Source of the DNA: DASQZT01 sp963728965
GTDB lineage: Bacteria; Acidobacteriota; Terriglobia; Bryobacterales; Bryobacteraceae
Length of the DNA stretch: 64,000 nucleotides
NCBI GenBank assembly: GCA_963728965.1
Contig: CAVSMH010000010.1
Span: 62,001 to 126,000 of the forward strand
Direction: 5' to 3'
Shown: positions 25,918-34,859 of the stretch, one piece after another
Numbering within the stretch: the first letter of the stretch is position 1
Layout of the letters: each line of letters begins with the position of its first letter
Program-made: the position numbers and the translations under genes
Notes under the pieces: model-generated
Seen by the model: the letters and a program-made list of their open reading frames with translations, nothing else
The model's database searches: none
Told to the model about the DNA's origin: nothing

Positions 25918-27417
25918 GTGGCATATAACCCGATTCCCACGTATCTACAGGAAGCAGAAGAACTGCTCGCGGACATCGAACAATCCGCCCTGAACCTGGG
26001 CGCGGAAGAGACCCGTGTCGAAATGGTCAATCGACTCTTCCGCGCCTTTCACACCATCAAAGGCTCCGGCTCGATGTGCGGGCTGAATACGGTGGCCGAC
26101 TTCACGCACCACGTCGAGAGCCTCCTTGACAGAGTGCGCGAAGGCGCCGTCGCCGTATCTCCCGAACTGACCGACGTGCTGCTCGCGGCAGCCGACCAGA
26201 TCAAGACGCTCCTCGCCGCCGAGCAGGCCGGCCAACCGCTGGCCGCCGATGCGAGCCGGATGCTCATCGAGCGGGTTGGGGAACTATCGAATGCGCCCGT
26301 CGGCCCGCAGGATACGCCGGCCATCCTGCCCGGCCGCGAAGACGGCTTGCCATGCCAGGGAACCGGACAGACGTGGAGCATCCGCTTTCACCCGAATCCC
26401 GGTATTCTGGCTTGCGGCGGCAATCCGATTCTCCTGTTCCGGGACCTCGCCCGGTTGGGGCCCTGCGAGATCGAGGCTCACACGGAAGGCGTGCCCCCGC
26501 TCGGTGACATGCAGGCCGACCTCTGCTATTTGTGGTGGAGCATTACCCTGGAGAGCGCGGCAGGCGAAGACGCCATCCGCGAGGTGTTCCTGTTCGTCGA
26601 GGACGGGAGCCACCTCGAAATCGAACCATTGGCGCCGCCCGCTGTGCCGACCGGGCGGGCGGAAGTGCAGGCTTACTCCGCGAGCAAGCCCGAATGCGCG
26701 GAACGCCCGGGCAAGGACGCCATGGGGAAAGCCGTGGCGAAGGAATCCACCGTGCGGGTGCCTTCGGGCAGGCTCGACCGGCTGGTAAACCTGGTGGGCG
26801 AACTGGTGATGAACCAGTCGCGCCTGGCACAGGCGGCTTCTCAGGTGGGAGCCGCGGAACTCGCCAATCCGGTTCAGGAGCTGGAACGCCTGGTGGCGGA
26901 ACTGCGGGACGACGTGCTGGGCATCCGGATGTTGCCGATCGGCACCATCTTCGGCCGGTTCCGGCGGTTGGTGCACGATCTCTCCATCGAACTAGGGAAA
27001 GAGGCGGACCTGGTCACCGAGGGCGCCGAGACCGAATTGGACAAGAGCCTGCTGGATCAACTCGGCGAGCCGCTGGTCCATCTGTTGCGCAACTCGATGG
27101 ACCACGGCTTCGGGCATCCGGAGGAACGCACGGCAGCCGGAAAACCGCGGCGCGGCACGATTCGCCTGGCCGCCGAACATACCGGATCGGACATCGTGAT
27201 CACGATTGAGGATGACGGGCGCGGCATCGATCGGGCGGCCGTCCGTGCCAAAGCGGTGGAGAAACACCTCATCGCCGCCGAGGCCAACCTGAGCGAGAAA
27301 AGAAATCCTCAATCTCATTCTGCTGCCCGGCTTCTCGACCGCCGAGCAAGTGACCAGCGTATCGGGGCGCGGCGTCGGATACAGCCATGCTCACCGAATA
27401 TGGCAAGAGTGGCGTAG
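25918..27417 (+). pseudogene. cheA: Chemotaxis histidine kinase CheA, frameshifted and 3' truncated
   Basis: The frame begins at GTG 25918 with AAGGA upstream. Domains: Hpt with phosphoacceptor H45 in AFHTIKGSGSM; a receiver/CheW-facing middle region; dimerisation helices VRVPSGRLDRLVNLVGELVMNQSRL; and the ATPase N box HLLRNSMDHGFGHPEERTAAG and G1 IEDDGRGID. At about 27300 (GAGAAAAGAAAT) the frame slips. The next frame carries the lost EILNLILLPGFSTAEQVTSV and SGRGVG, then stops matching CheA at about 27375. The rest of the G2 box and the whole CheW-like P5 domain are gone, so no active kinase can be made. Confidence 0.85.
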
Positions 27418-28817
27418 GAGACAGGGAACGGCCGTTATTTGAGGCCGCCATGGCGGCGCGAACGCCGTACTGGGTCAGTTACGATGAAGTCCTCGGTCTG
27501 AGCAAGGCCTCCAGAAACAAAGACGCCATCGACTTGATCAACACGCAGCTAAAGCCCCTATATAAACGATACATGGACGCCACGGACGCCGAAGAAACGT
27601 TCAATAAAGCGGCCGCCGATGCGGCGGGAAAATCCATTGTGGATGTCGTGAGCGGCTCCAAGACCGGTGTCGTGATCGCCCTTGTCCTCGCGGTGATGAT
27701 CGGCATCGGCGTCTCGATCCTGATCACGCGCAGTATCACGCATCCGCTCGCCACCGCCAGCAGCCTGGTTACCACGGTAGCTCAGGGCGATCTTCGCAAG
27801 AAAGCCGATGTAACTTCTCGCGATGAACTGGGACAGATGGTTACGGCAATTAATGACATGATCGACAACCTGCGTAAGACCGCCGCGGGAATCTCCGCCG
27901 CCTCTGCCAATGTGCTGAGCGGCAGTGAAGAGATGAGCTCCACGGCGCAGCAGCTTTCGCAGGGAGCTACCGAGCAGGCCTCGGCCGCGGAAGAGAGCAC
28001 GTCCTCGATGGAGGAGATGGCTTCCAGCATCCAACAGAATGCCGATAATGCGCGGCAGACGGACAAGATCGCGTCCAAGGCGGCCGAAGACGGCCGAATC
28101 AGCGGCGAAGCGGTCGCGCGGACCGTCGGGGCCATGAAGGAAGTTGCCGAGAAGATCAATATTATCGAAGAGATCGCCCGAAAGACCGACCTGCTCGCCT
28201 TGAACGCGGCGGTGGAAGCGGCGCGCGCCGGCGAGCACGGAAAGGGATTCGCGGTGGTCGCTTCGGAGGTTCGCAAGCTCGCCGAACGCAGCCAGACGGC
28301 CGCCGCCGAGATCAGCCGGCTTACGGCCGACGGTGTAAAGACCGCCGACGGGGCCGGACAGATGCTGGCGAAGCTGGTGCCGGACATCCAGAAGACGGCC
28401 GAACTGGTGCGGGAGATCGCTGCCGCCAGCATGGAGCAGAGCACCGGCGCGGCGCAGGTGAACAAGGCCATCCAGCAGCTCGACCAGGTCATCCAACAGA
28501 ATGCTTCGGCTTCCGAAGAGATGGCCTCAACCGCGGAGGAGCTATCCAGCCAGGCCGAAGTCCTTCAATCCGCGATCGCTTTCTTCAAGGTTGACGACGC
28601 CCATCAACTGCAGGCGCCGCAAGCCAGGCGAACCGCGGCGCGCGCCCAGCTGCAGCGCAAGGGTGCCTCTTCCAAACCGGCGGAATTGCATTCAACCGGC
28701 GTGTCCCTGGCGCACATGAATCACGCCGTCTCCTCCGGCGGACCCACCATTCAACTCCACGACAACAGCCTGAGCGCCGATTCGCGGGACAAGGAGTTCG
28801 CACCGTATCAGTCGTGA
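27387..28817 (+). CDS. Methyl-accepting chemotaxis protein lacking its N-terminus
   Basis: A 476-residue receptor. Residues 1-85 match the second half of a four-helix-bundle ligand domain (RERPLFEAAMAARTPYWVSY onwards), but the first transmembrane helix and first half of the bundle are missing. TM2 (GVVIALVLAVMIGIGVSILI), HAMP and the signalling hairpin tip EEIARKTDLLALNAAVEAARAGEHGKGFAVVA are intact. The ATG at 27387 has no ribosome site and lies directly beyond the cheA junction, so this is probably an accidental start. The last 60 or so residues are a disordered Ala/Gln/Ser-rich tail. It may be non-functional. Confidence 0.85.
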   Translation: MLTEYGKSGVGDRERPLFEAAMAARTPYWVSYDEVLGLSKASRNKDAIDLINTQLKPLYKRYMDATDAEETFNKAAADAAGKSIVDVVSGSKTGVVIALVLAVMIGIGVSILITRSITHPLATASSLVTTVAQGDLRKKADVTSRDELGQMVTAINDMIDNLRKTAAGISAASANVLSGSEEMSSTAQQLSQGATEQASAAEESTSSMEEMASSIQQNADNARQTDKIASKAAEDGRISGEAVARTVGAMKEVAEKINIIEEIARKTDLLALNAAVEAARAGEHGKGFAVVASEVRKLAERSQTAAAEISRLTADGVKTADGAGQMLAKLVPDIQKTAELVREIAAASMEQSTGAAQVNKAIQQLDQVIQQNASASEEMASTAEELSSQAEVLQSAIAFFKVDDAHQLQAPQARRTAARAQLQRKGASSKPAELHSTGVSLAHMNHAVSSGGPTIQLHDNSLSADSRDKEFAPYQS

Positions 28818-28837
28818 GACGGAGGCGACAAAACGAC

Positions 28838-29335
28838 ATGATTTCCGAAACCAGTCAATACATGACATTCAAGCTCGGCAACGAGCTATTTGCGATCAAC
28901 GTGGCCCAGGTCCGCGAGATCCTGGAAGTGTCGCAGATCACCCGGGTGCCCACCGCTCCGCGCTACATGCGGGGCGTGGTCAACGTGCGCGGACAGGCCA
29001 CTCCGGTTGTGGACCTGCGGCTGAAGTTCGGGCTGCCCGAGAACGCCGACACGGTGCATACGCGCATTATTGTGATGGAACTGGAGCTCGACGGGGAGGC
29101 CACCGTTCTGGGCGGCCTTGCCGACAGCGTGCATGAGGTGATCGAGCTCGAGCCGGGCAACATCAACCCCCCGCCCCGGATCGCCATGCGGTGGCGAACC
29201 GATTTCATCCAGGGAATGGGAAAGCGAGGCGAGGACTTCATCATCATTCTCGACGTAAACGCGGTGTTCTCGTCGGAGGATCTCGCGGCGGTCGGCGAGG
29301 CCTCGAGCCCGGTGGGGGAGTCGGTATCGGCTTAA
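28838..29335 (+). CDS. cheW: Chemotaxis adaptor CheW
   Basis: A 165-residue CheW coupling protein that links receptors to CheA. YMTFKLGNELFAINVAQVREIL opens the first beta-barrel, and PTAPRYMRGVVNVRGQATPVVDLR is the classic CheW signature. IQGMGKRGEDFIIILDVNAVF closes the fold. It lies 20 bp after the receptor gene, with a GGAGG site 12 nt before the ATG. It appears intact even though its partner kinase here is broken. Confidence 0.95.
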   Translation: MISETSQYMTFKLGNELFAINVAQVREILEVSQITRVPTAPRYMRGVVNVRGQATPVVDLRLKFGLPENADTVHTRIIVMELELDGEATVLGGLADSVHEVIELEPGNINPPPRIAMRWRTDFIQGMGKRGEDFIIILDVNAVFSSEDLAAVGEASSPVGESVSA

Positions 29336-29504
29336 GGCCGGTGCAAAAAGATGGCGAGGCGCGGAACAGGTATGTGGCGGGAGCGCGGCGGGATCCGTTC
29401 CGGCGCGGCAGACACAAGGGTCTCGGCCACATGCAGCGCCTCGCCGGCTGAGGGGGTATCTTCGTTTGCGAATCGTTCAGCCGGTTGCCAGCGGGAGCAC
29501 AACT

Positions 29505-30362
29505 ATGCCTATCACCGAGTCCGCTGAAGCCAGGGATCTCTCTCGAGAGACGTTTGCCCGGTTTGCGCAGTTCATCACCGGCGAGCTCGGCATCAAGATG
29601 CCGGAATCCAAGCTCACCATGGTACAGAGCCGGCTGCTACGCCGGGTTCGCGAGCTGCGGCTTTGCTCGGTGGAGAAGTACAGCGAATACTTTTTCACGG
29701 CCTCGAACACGGAGGAGCGCGAGCATTTCATCAATGCGATCACGACCAACAAAACCGATTTCTTCCGCGAGCCGGAGCATTTTGATTATCTGACCCGGAC
29801 CGCCCTTCCGTCGCTCAGACGCGAAGGCGCGGGCCCCTCCCGGGCGCGCCTGAAGGTGTGGTCCGCCGGCTGCTCATCGGGTGAGGAGCCGTACACACTG
29901 GCGATGGTGCTGAAGGAGTATGCTTCGGAAAACGCGGGCTTCGACTTCGCGATTCTCGGTACCGATATTTCGACCAAAGTGCTGGACCAGGCGAAAAGCG
30001 CCATCTATCACGAGTCGCAAATCCTGCCGGTGCCGCCGGAACTGCGCAGAAAATATGTGTGGCGGAGCCGATCGAGCCATCAACCGCTGGCGCGTATCGC
30101 TCCGGCGCTGCGCCACACAGTGACCTTTCATGCCCTGAATTTCATGGACAACGATTATCGCATCGGCGACGTCTTCGACGTCGTTTTCTTTCGCAACGTG
30201 ATGATCTATTTCGACCGGCCTACGCAAGAGGCAGTGATCCACAAGATATGCCGCCACCTGGCTCCGGGCGGCTACTTCTTTGCCGGACATTCCGAGTCGC
30301 TGGCGGGGCTTGATATTCCGTTGCGATGTGTACATACGTCGGTGTTCCGGAAGCCGGGTTGA
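29505..30362 (+). CDS. cheR: Chemotaxis protein methyltransferase CheR
   Basis: A SAM-dependent glutamate methyltransferase acting on receptor cytoplasmic helices, 285 residues. The N-terminal helical domain precedes TTNKTDFFREPEHFDYL, then SAM motif I KVWSAGCSSGEEPYTLAMVL and the ILGTDIS acidic loop. VVFFRNVMIYFD and LAPGGYFFAGHSESL follow. ATG 29505 has GGGAG 8 nt upstream; a TTG at 29466 opens a longer but unsupported frame. The 169 bp before it has no recognisable gene. It is followed at once by a cheB-like remnant. Confidence 0.95.
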   Translation: MPITESAEARDLSRETFARFAQFITGELGIKMPESKLTMVQSRLLRRVRELRLCSVEKYSEYFFTASNTEEREHFINAITTNKTDFFREPEHFDYLTRTALPSLRREGAGPSRARLKVWSAGCSSGEEPYTLAMVLKEYASENAGFDFAILGTDISTKVLDQAKSAIYHESQILPVPPELRRKYVWRSRSSHQPLARIAPALRHTVTFHALNFMDNDYRIGDVFDVVFFRNVMIYFDRPTQEAVIHKICRHLAPGGYFFAGHSESLAGLDIPLRCVHTSVFRKPG

Positions 30363-30411
30363 GTTATACCGGCCGGTTCGGATTCTGATCGTCGATGATT
30401 CCGCGTCTCTC
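30361..30411 (+). pseudogene. 5' remnant of a cheB-like response regulator gene
   Basis: Immediately after cheR, in the +1 frame, the DNA reads YRPVRILIVDDSAS. This is the first strand and acidic pocket of a receiver domain, as at the start of CheB. The match ends at about 30411 and the frame stops at 30445. No clear start codon is present. Gene order cheR-cheB is common, which supports the reading. The 140 bp that follow, to the Rieske gene, contain nothing recognisable. Confidence 0.55.
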
Positions 30412-30552
30412 TCAGGCGGGCCGGGGCTTCACGATCGCTCAGGGTGAGAGCACTTGGGTGGGTTTCGGAATGCCCGCCGCAGGGATCCGGCGAGGCGGGG
30501 CGGGACGGGTTGTGCCACCCGGCCAGATTGCTGCCGAAGCGCTCGGGCGATG

Positions 30553-31677
30553 TCAACGCCGGGATTGGGCAGTCCCGTCCGGCGGCGCTTCAGCGGACAG
30601 AAACTCGTAAAGCAGTCCGTGAAAATGGTGCACGCCGTTTTCGCGTTTCACCGAGAACCGCCCCTGATTGTAATGCCGCGACCGCAGCCCGCGCGCGACC
30701 GACTCGCACAGCCGGATGTCCTCCTGCTGGATCTCGTCGCTGAAATCGATGGTGGCCTGCCCGACCTCGCCCGCCCAGGCGAACCACTCGAAGATGGTCA
30801 GGGTGCGGTCCGGGCCCAGCGGCAGAATGATATTGCTGCTCAGATTATCCGGGTAGATGTTGAGCATGAAATTCGGAAAGATCCAGTAGTAGAGGGCGGT
30901 GCGGCTCGCGTCGGCGAACTGGTAGCGCCGCGCCTCGGCGTCCGGGCCGCGCGCCCGAATGGGCGCGATGTGCGAGGAGTAGTAGCGGAACGTCTCGACG
31001 CGGTACCGGGCATAATCGAGTTCCCGCATCAGCCCCGGATGCGCCGCCGGGAGGTGATAGCCTTCCAGGTAGTTGTCTATATACAGCTTCCAGTTGCACT
31101 CCACGGTGTAGTCGCGCCGGCAGGAAAGCCGCATCTGTTCGAACGGACATCCGAAGCGGGCGATCTCGTCCGGAATCGCACCGAGCACGCGGCCGAGCGG
31201 TTCGGGCGCGGCGGCCAGGTTCACGAACACGAACGGTCCCCAGGTTTCCACGGCGAATTCCGGCAGGCACACGGCGTTCCGGTCCCACTCCTCGACGCCT
31301 TCGAATTCGGGCGTGCCGAACAGGCGCCCATCGAGCGAATACGTCCAGGCGTGATAGGGGCAGCGGAGCACGGAGGCCAGGCCGGCGCCTTCCGCCAGCA
31401 CCGAGCCGCGATGGCGGCACACGTTCGAGAAGGCGCGCAGGCGGCCATCGTGGGCCCGCGTCACCACCACCGGTTCGCCGGTGACATCGCAGGTGAAGTA
31501 ACTGCCCGGCTCGGCCACCGCCGCGGCCCGCCCCACGGCCTGCCAGGTACGCCCGAACACCAGCCGGCGTTCCGCCTCGAGGAACCCCGCATCGGTATAC
31601 CAGCGAGCGGGAATGGTGGAGGCGCGCGCCAGGTCCGGCTGGAACGTGTAGTCGCTCAGATCCATGGTGAAGACCAT
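30553..31677 (-). CDS. Rieske non-heme iron oxygenase, catalytic subunit
   Basis: A 374-residue Rieske oxygenase alpha subunit. The [2Fe-2S] ligands are C87, H89, C106 and H109 (VCRHRG and RCPYHAWTY). The mononuclear iron site is visible in NWKLYIDNYLEGYHLPAAHPGL, with two His and a bridging acidic residue before them. The closest groups are choline/carnitine monooxygenase-like and other single-component-type Rieske enzymes. No reductase or ferredoxin gene is adjacent, so electron donors must come from elsewhere. I use ATG 31677; ATG 31665 is possible. It is the last gene of a minus-strand run starting at ribA. Confidence 0.9.
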   Translation of the reverse strand: MVFTMDLSDYTFQPDLARASTIPARWYTDAGFLEAERRLVFGRTWQAVGRAAAVAEPGSYFTCDVTGEPVVVTRAHDGRLRAFSNVCRHRGSVLAEGAGLASVLRCPYHAWTYSLDGRLFGTPEFEGVEEWDRNAVCLPEFAVETWGPFVFVNLAAAPEPLGRVLGAIPDEIARFGCPFEQMRLSCRRDYTVECNWKLYIDNYLEGYHLPAAHPGLMRELDYARYRVETFRYYSSHIAPIRARGPDAEARRYQFADASRTALYYWIFPNFMLNIYPDNLSSNIILPLGPDRTLTIFEWFAWAGEVGQATIDFSDEIQQEDIRLCESVARGLRSRHYNQGRFSVKRENGVHHFHGLLYEFLSAEAPPDGTAQSRR

Positions 31678-31748
31678 GATAGAAGATCCGCGAGCCGGTG
31701 CCGCTCCGTTAGCGTGGTCCGGGTACGCTCGGACGGGCGCAGGCGCGG

Positions 31749-32525
31749 CTAGCGGAACAGGGCTTCGGCACCGCGCTGAATGGCGGCGGCGCCGGCCATT
31801 CCCGCCAGGGCGGAGAGACACGCGGGAGCCGCGCCGCGGCGTTTCCACTCCTCGTGGACGGCGTGGTAGCCGAGATAAAACAGCCAGCCCGCGGTCATGC
31901 CAAGGGGCCAGGTGATCCAGGCGCTGCCCAAGTGCGGCGCCATTCCCAGGCCCACGATGCCGCCCACCAGCGTCGAACCCTCCGCCAGGGCGCACCAGCC
32001 CAGCGCGGCGCCGCGCGGTTTCATGGCCGCGCGCACCATGCCGCCCAGCGCGATTCCCTCGGGAACCTTGTGCAGCGCCACCGCCAGCGGTACGGCCACG
32101 CGCAACCCCAGCGGCACGTCCAACTGCACCGTGGCGATGCTCCAGCCGTCCAGGAAGCTGTGCAAGGCGGCGGCGGCGATCAGCGGGCCGGCGAAGCCGT
32201 GCAACTCGGTGGCGCAGGAGTTGTGATCGTGGTCGTGCGCGCACGTGGGGCACACCGGATAGGCGTAGCGGTTGAGCAGCAGCAGCAGCCCGTAGCCTCC
32301 GGTGAAGAGCAGCAGGCTGAGCCCCCAGCCCAGCTCGATGGCCAGCTCCGGGAGCAGGCCGAACAACGCCACGCCCAGCAAAACTCCGGCACTGAGCGGG
32401 ACCACCGCGCGGGCGCGCCGCCGCATTCCGGTGAGCCACAGGCCGATGGCGGCGCCCGCCAGGCCGACCGCCGTAGCCAGCGCCGGCGCGGCGATTCCGG
32501 CGGCGGATGAAAGGTGCCCCTGCAT
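31749..32525 (-). CDS. ZIP-family metal transporter
   Basis: A 258-residue integral membrane protein with about eight helices. The ZIP signature residues are in AAALHSFLDGWSIA (TM4) and ALHKVPEGIALGG (TM5), which form the binuclear metal site. A His/Cys-rich cytoplasmic loop (CPTCAHDHDHNSC) between TM3 and TM4 probably binds incoming Zn(II) or Fe(II). It lies 42 bp after the lytic transglycosylase gene. Confidence 0.9.
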   Translation of the reverse strand: MQGHLSSAAGIAAPALATAVGLAGAAIGLWLTGMRRRARAVVPLSAGVLLGVALFGLLPELAIELGWGLSLLLFTGGYGLLLLLNRYAYPVCPTCAHDHDHNSCATELHGFAGPLIAAAALHSFLDGWSIATVQLDVPLGLRVAVPLAVALHKVPEGIALGGMVRAAMKPRGAALGWCALAEGSTLVGGIVGLGMAPHLGSAWITWPLGMTAGWLFYLGYHAVHEEWKRRGAAPACLSALAGMAGAAAIQRGAEALFR

Positions 32526-32567
32526 GAGGTCGAACTGCGATTGTAGCCGAATGCCGGGGTCGGACGG

Positions 32568-34070
32568 CTACGGCTGCATCGCGGGCAAGGAGGGCAGGGG
32601 TCCCACGGACTCCTCAGTGCCCTTTCTTCCCAGCGCTTCCTCGTACACGCTCGCGAAAAAGTCCCGCGACGTGGGAGAGCAGCCGATGTGCAGGTTTTCG
32701 CGTCCTTCCTCCACGAAGCCGAGGTATCCTTCCCATCCCAGGTCCGAAAGCACGAACCGCAGACACTCCAGTTCGGCGGGAGGCAGGCCGGAGTAATCGA
32801 TATCGAAGACCTGGCCCGAGCAGTGCGAGAGCGCTTCGCGGCCGATGGACTGCCGCAGCGAATCCTCCGGTTCCACCAGGGATGTCACCAGCAGCGGCTG
32901 GAACTTCCGGCCCGGGTGCATGGACTCGAACAGGCGGCGCGTTTCGAATGCCACATAGGTCAGGGTGCCGATAGCGGCGGGCGAGGCCTGCGCGTAATAT
33001 TCCAGGTTGTCGGGGGAATTGGGAGAGAGCCGAAGGCGATAGCCGAAATACTCCGGCCGATCGGGCGCTTTCACCAGGTGCCTGCCCATATCGGTGCGGA
33101 TGTCGTCGCAGTTGCGAAAGATCAGGTCTTCGCGCTTCAGCCACACCGCCAGGCGGTGGGGGGCGCGCCTGCCGTTCTCGAATTCGCTGCGGTACTGGCG
33201 GGCGAGCGACTCGAACCCCGCCGGATCGCGGCGATAGAGCGCCAGCAACTGCGCCGCGCGCATGACGCGGAAATAATAAGTAGGCGACCAGTCGCGCTGC
33301 ATCTGCTGCTCGACGGCTTCGTACAGTTCGCGATTCCATGCCGGGTTGGCCGAGAAGAACATGCGCGGCACGGTGATCTCGTCGCGAGGGATGCCGCGGG
33401 CGCGCCGGGTGAGTTCCTGCATCTCGGTGACGCACCCCTGCCCGCAATGGTAGGCAAAGACGGCCCAGTCCAGGCCTCCGAACTTCTGCACCATGGACGC
33501 CAGGTAGCGCGCCGCCGCGGGAATCGCGCGCTGCGGCGACAGACGGTCGTCGCGCACCGTGACCACGTAGGGAGTCCTGTGCCTGACCGTGCGGTAGCGC
33601 CGTTTTCGGGACTTGCCCCTGGCCGGCAGCAGCACCCTTTCGCGAGTCACCTTGAAGCGGGTGGCCATGACCACGCGCAGCCCCATGGCCCGCGCCGTCG
33701 CCGCGGAAATCTGCATGATGCCCTTGGGGCCGGTGGGGCTCTCGGCCCGCGGCAGGCCCCAGCTTTCCAGGTAGGAGATGGCCTCCAGCAGTTCGCGCGG
33801 GAATCCCGCACGCGCCGCCGAAGACCGCATCAGCGATTGCAGTTTGGGGCTGGTAATGCGTTTGGCGCCGGGGACTGCCAGCGGATCGCGCAGGATGCTG
33901 AAGGTCTGCGACTGGATCATCAGATCCGTGCGGGCATCCAGGAGTTCGCGGGAAACATCATCGCGGTCTACGCCAACACCCGAGACCCGATGAGATGGAG
34001 AGAAATAATCGGGTGGGCCGGCCTGATCCAGTAGCGCAAGGGTCAGGAGCAACAGAACTGCGGTTTTCAT
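32568..34070 (-). CDS. Secreted lytic transglycosylase-like protein
   Basis: A 500-residue exported protein beginning with a signal peptide (MKTAVLLLLTLALLDQAG). The SLT-type catalytic domain is at about residues 85-230. E in ISYLESWGLPRA is the probable catalytic acid, and SPTGPKGIMQISAATARAMGL is the conserved Q-I block. A Lys/Arg-rich insertion interrupts the domain (ARGKSRKRRYRTVRHRT). The C-terminal 250 residues form a domain I do not recognise, with C-terminal cysteines. It is presumably a peptidoglycan-cleaving enzyme of the periplasm. Confidence 0.8.
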   Translation of the reverse strand: MKTAVLLLLTLALLDQAGPPDYFSPSHRVSGVGVDRDDVSRELLDARTDLMIQSQTFSILRDPLAVPGAKRITSPKLQSLMRSSAARAGFPRELLEAISYLESWGLPRAESPTGPKGIMQISAATARAMGLRVVMATRFKVTRERVLLPARGKSRKRRYRTVRHRTPYVVTVRDDRLSPQRAIPAAARYLASMVQKFGGLDWAVFAYHCGQGCVTEMQELTRRARGIPRDEITVPRMFFSANPAWNRELYEAVEQQMQRDWSPTYYFRVMRAAQLLALYRRDPAGFESLARQYRSEFENGRRAPHRLAVWLKREDLIFRNCDDIRTDMGRHLVKAPDRPEYFGYRLRLSPNSPDNLEYYAQASPAAIGTLTYVAFETRRLFESMHPGRKFQPLLVTSLVEPEDSLRQSIGREALSHCSGQVFDIDYSGLPPAELECLRFVLSDLGWEGYLGFVEEGRENLHIGCSPTSRDFFASVYEEALGRKGTEESVGPLPSLPAMQP

Positions 34071-34195
34071 CCCTGGGAACATTTTAGCCCTGAAATGGTA
34101 ATTTGCAGTGATAAAAATCGCGAAGGGCAACGCGGAGCGTGCAGAGGCCGGGAGGTTGGGGCGGCGGCCAGTGAGACGCCGTACCCCGCCGCGGC

Positions 34196-34807
34196 TCAAC
34201 CCAGCAGGTGGCCCATCTTTTCCTTCTTGGTGCGGAGATAGGCTTCGCGGGTTTCGAGCACATCGGCGAGGCAGGGCACGCGTTCCACCACCTCGATGCC
34301 GGCGGTTTCCAGGGCCTGTACCTTTTCGGGGTTGTTGGACATCAGGCGCACCGCCTGCACGCCCATGGACTGGAGGATGGCGCCCGGCAAGCGATAGCTG
34401 CGTAAATCGGGGTCGAAGCCCAGGCGCTCGTTGGCCTCCACCGTGTCCGCCCCCTGGTCCTGCAGTTCGTACGCCCGAAGCTTGTTGAGAAGTCCGATGC
34501 CGCGGCCCTCCTGGTGTTCGTAGATGAGCAGTCCGCGGCCTTCCAGGGCGATGCTTTTAAGGGCGATTTCGAGCTGGGCGCGGCAGTCGCAGCGCAGGCT
34601 GTGAAACACGTCGCCAGTGAGGCATTGCGAGTGGATGCGCACCAATGGCGGCGCACCGTCCCGCACGTCCCCCATCTCCAGGACGACGGCCTCTTCGATC
34701 CGGTCGCCCGCCCGGCCCTCGAATCCGAAGATTCGAAAGAACCCGAACTGGGTCGGAAAATCCGCTTCGGCCACTTTCGTCAACCGCCACGCCGAGGAAT
34801 TGTTCAT
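34196..34807 (-). CDS. ribA: GTP cyclohydrolase II
   Basis: The first committed enzyme of riboflavin synthesis, opening GTP to 2,5-diamino-6-ribosylamino-pyrimidinone phosphate. The 203-residue stand-alone form has the three zinc cysteines (HSQC and LRCDCRAQLE), YEHQEGRGIGLLNK for the catalytic region, and LMSNNPEKV near the end. Many bacteria carry it fused to RibB; here it is single. It is divergent from the LytS-type kinase with 52 bp between the starts. Confidence 0.96.
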   Translation of the reverse strand: MNNSSAWRLTKVAEADFPTQFGFFRIFGFEGRAGDRIEEAVVLEMGDVRDGAPPLVRIHSQCLTGDVFHSLRCDCRAQLEIALKSIALEGRGLLIYEHQEGRGIGLLNKLRAYELQDQGADTVEANERLGFDPDLRSYRLPGAILQSMGVQAVRLMSNNPEKVQALETAGIEVVERVPCLADVLETREAYLRTKKEKMGHLLG

Positions 34808-34838
34808 GCTTGACTATTAGGAACCTTAATCCTTCTAT

Positions 34839-34844
34839 TATAAT
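34839..34844 (+). promoter_or_regulatory. Candidate -10 box (TATAAT) for the LytS-type kinase
   Basis: TATAAT ends 15 nt before the ATG at 34860, implying a very short leader. TTGACT at 34810-34815 would leave a 23-bp spacer, too long for a normal -35. Confidence 0.4.
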
Positions 34845-34859
34845 GGCTTCCAAGACCCA

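Noticed and set aside
25812..25928. 38-codon frame overlapping the cheA start
   Set aside because: No ribosome site, no similarity I recognise, and it is too short to distinguish from chance.
30446..30552. Short gap between cheB remnant and Rieske gene as a small RNA or gene
   Set aside because: No stable coding frame, hairpin with T-run, or recognisable remnant could be supported.
34810..34844. TTGACT and TATAAT as a full housekeeping promoter
   Set aside because: The 23-bp spacer is too long; only the -10 box is kept, at low confidence.
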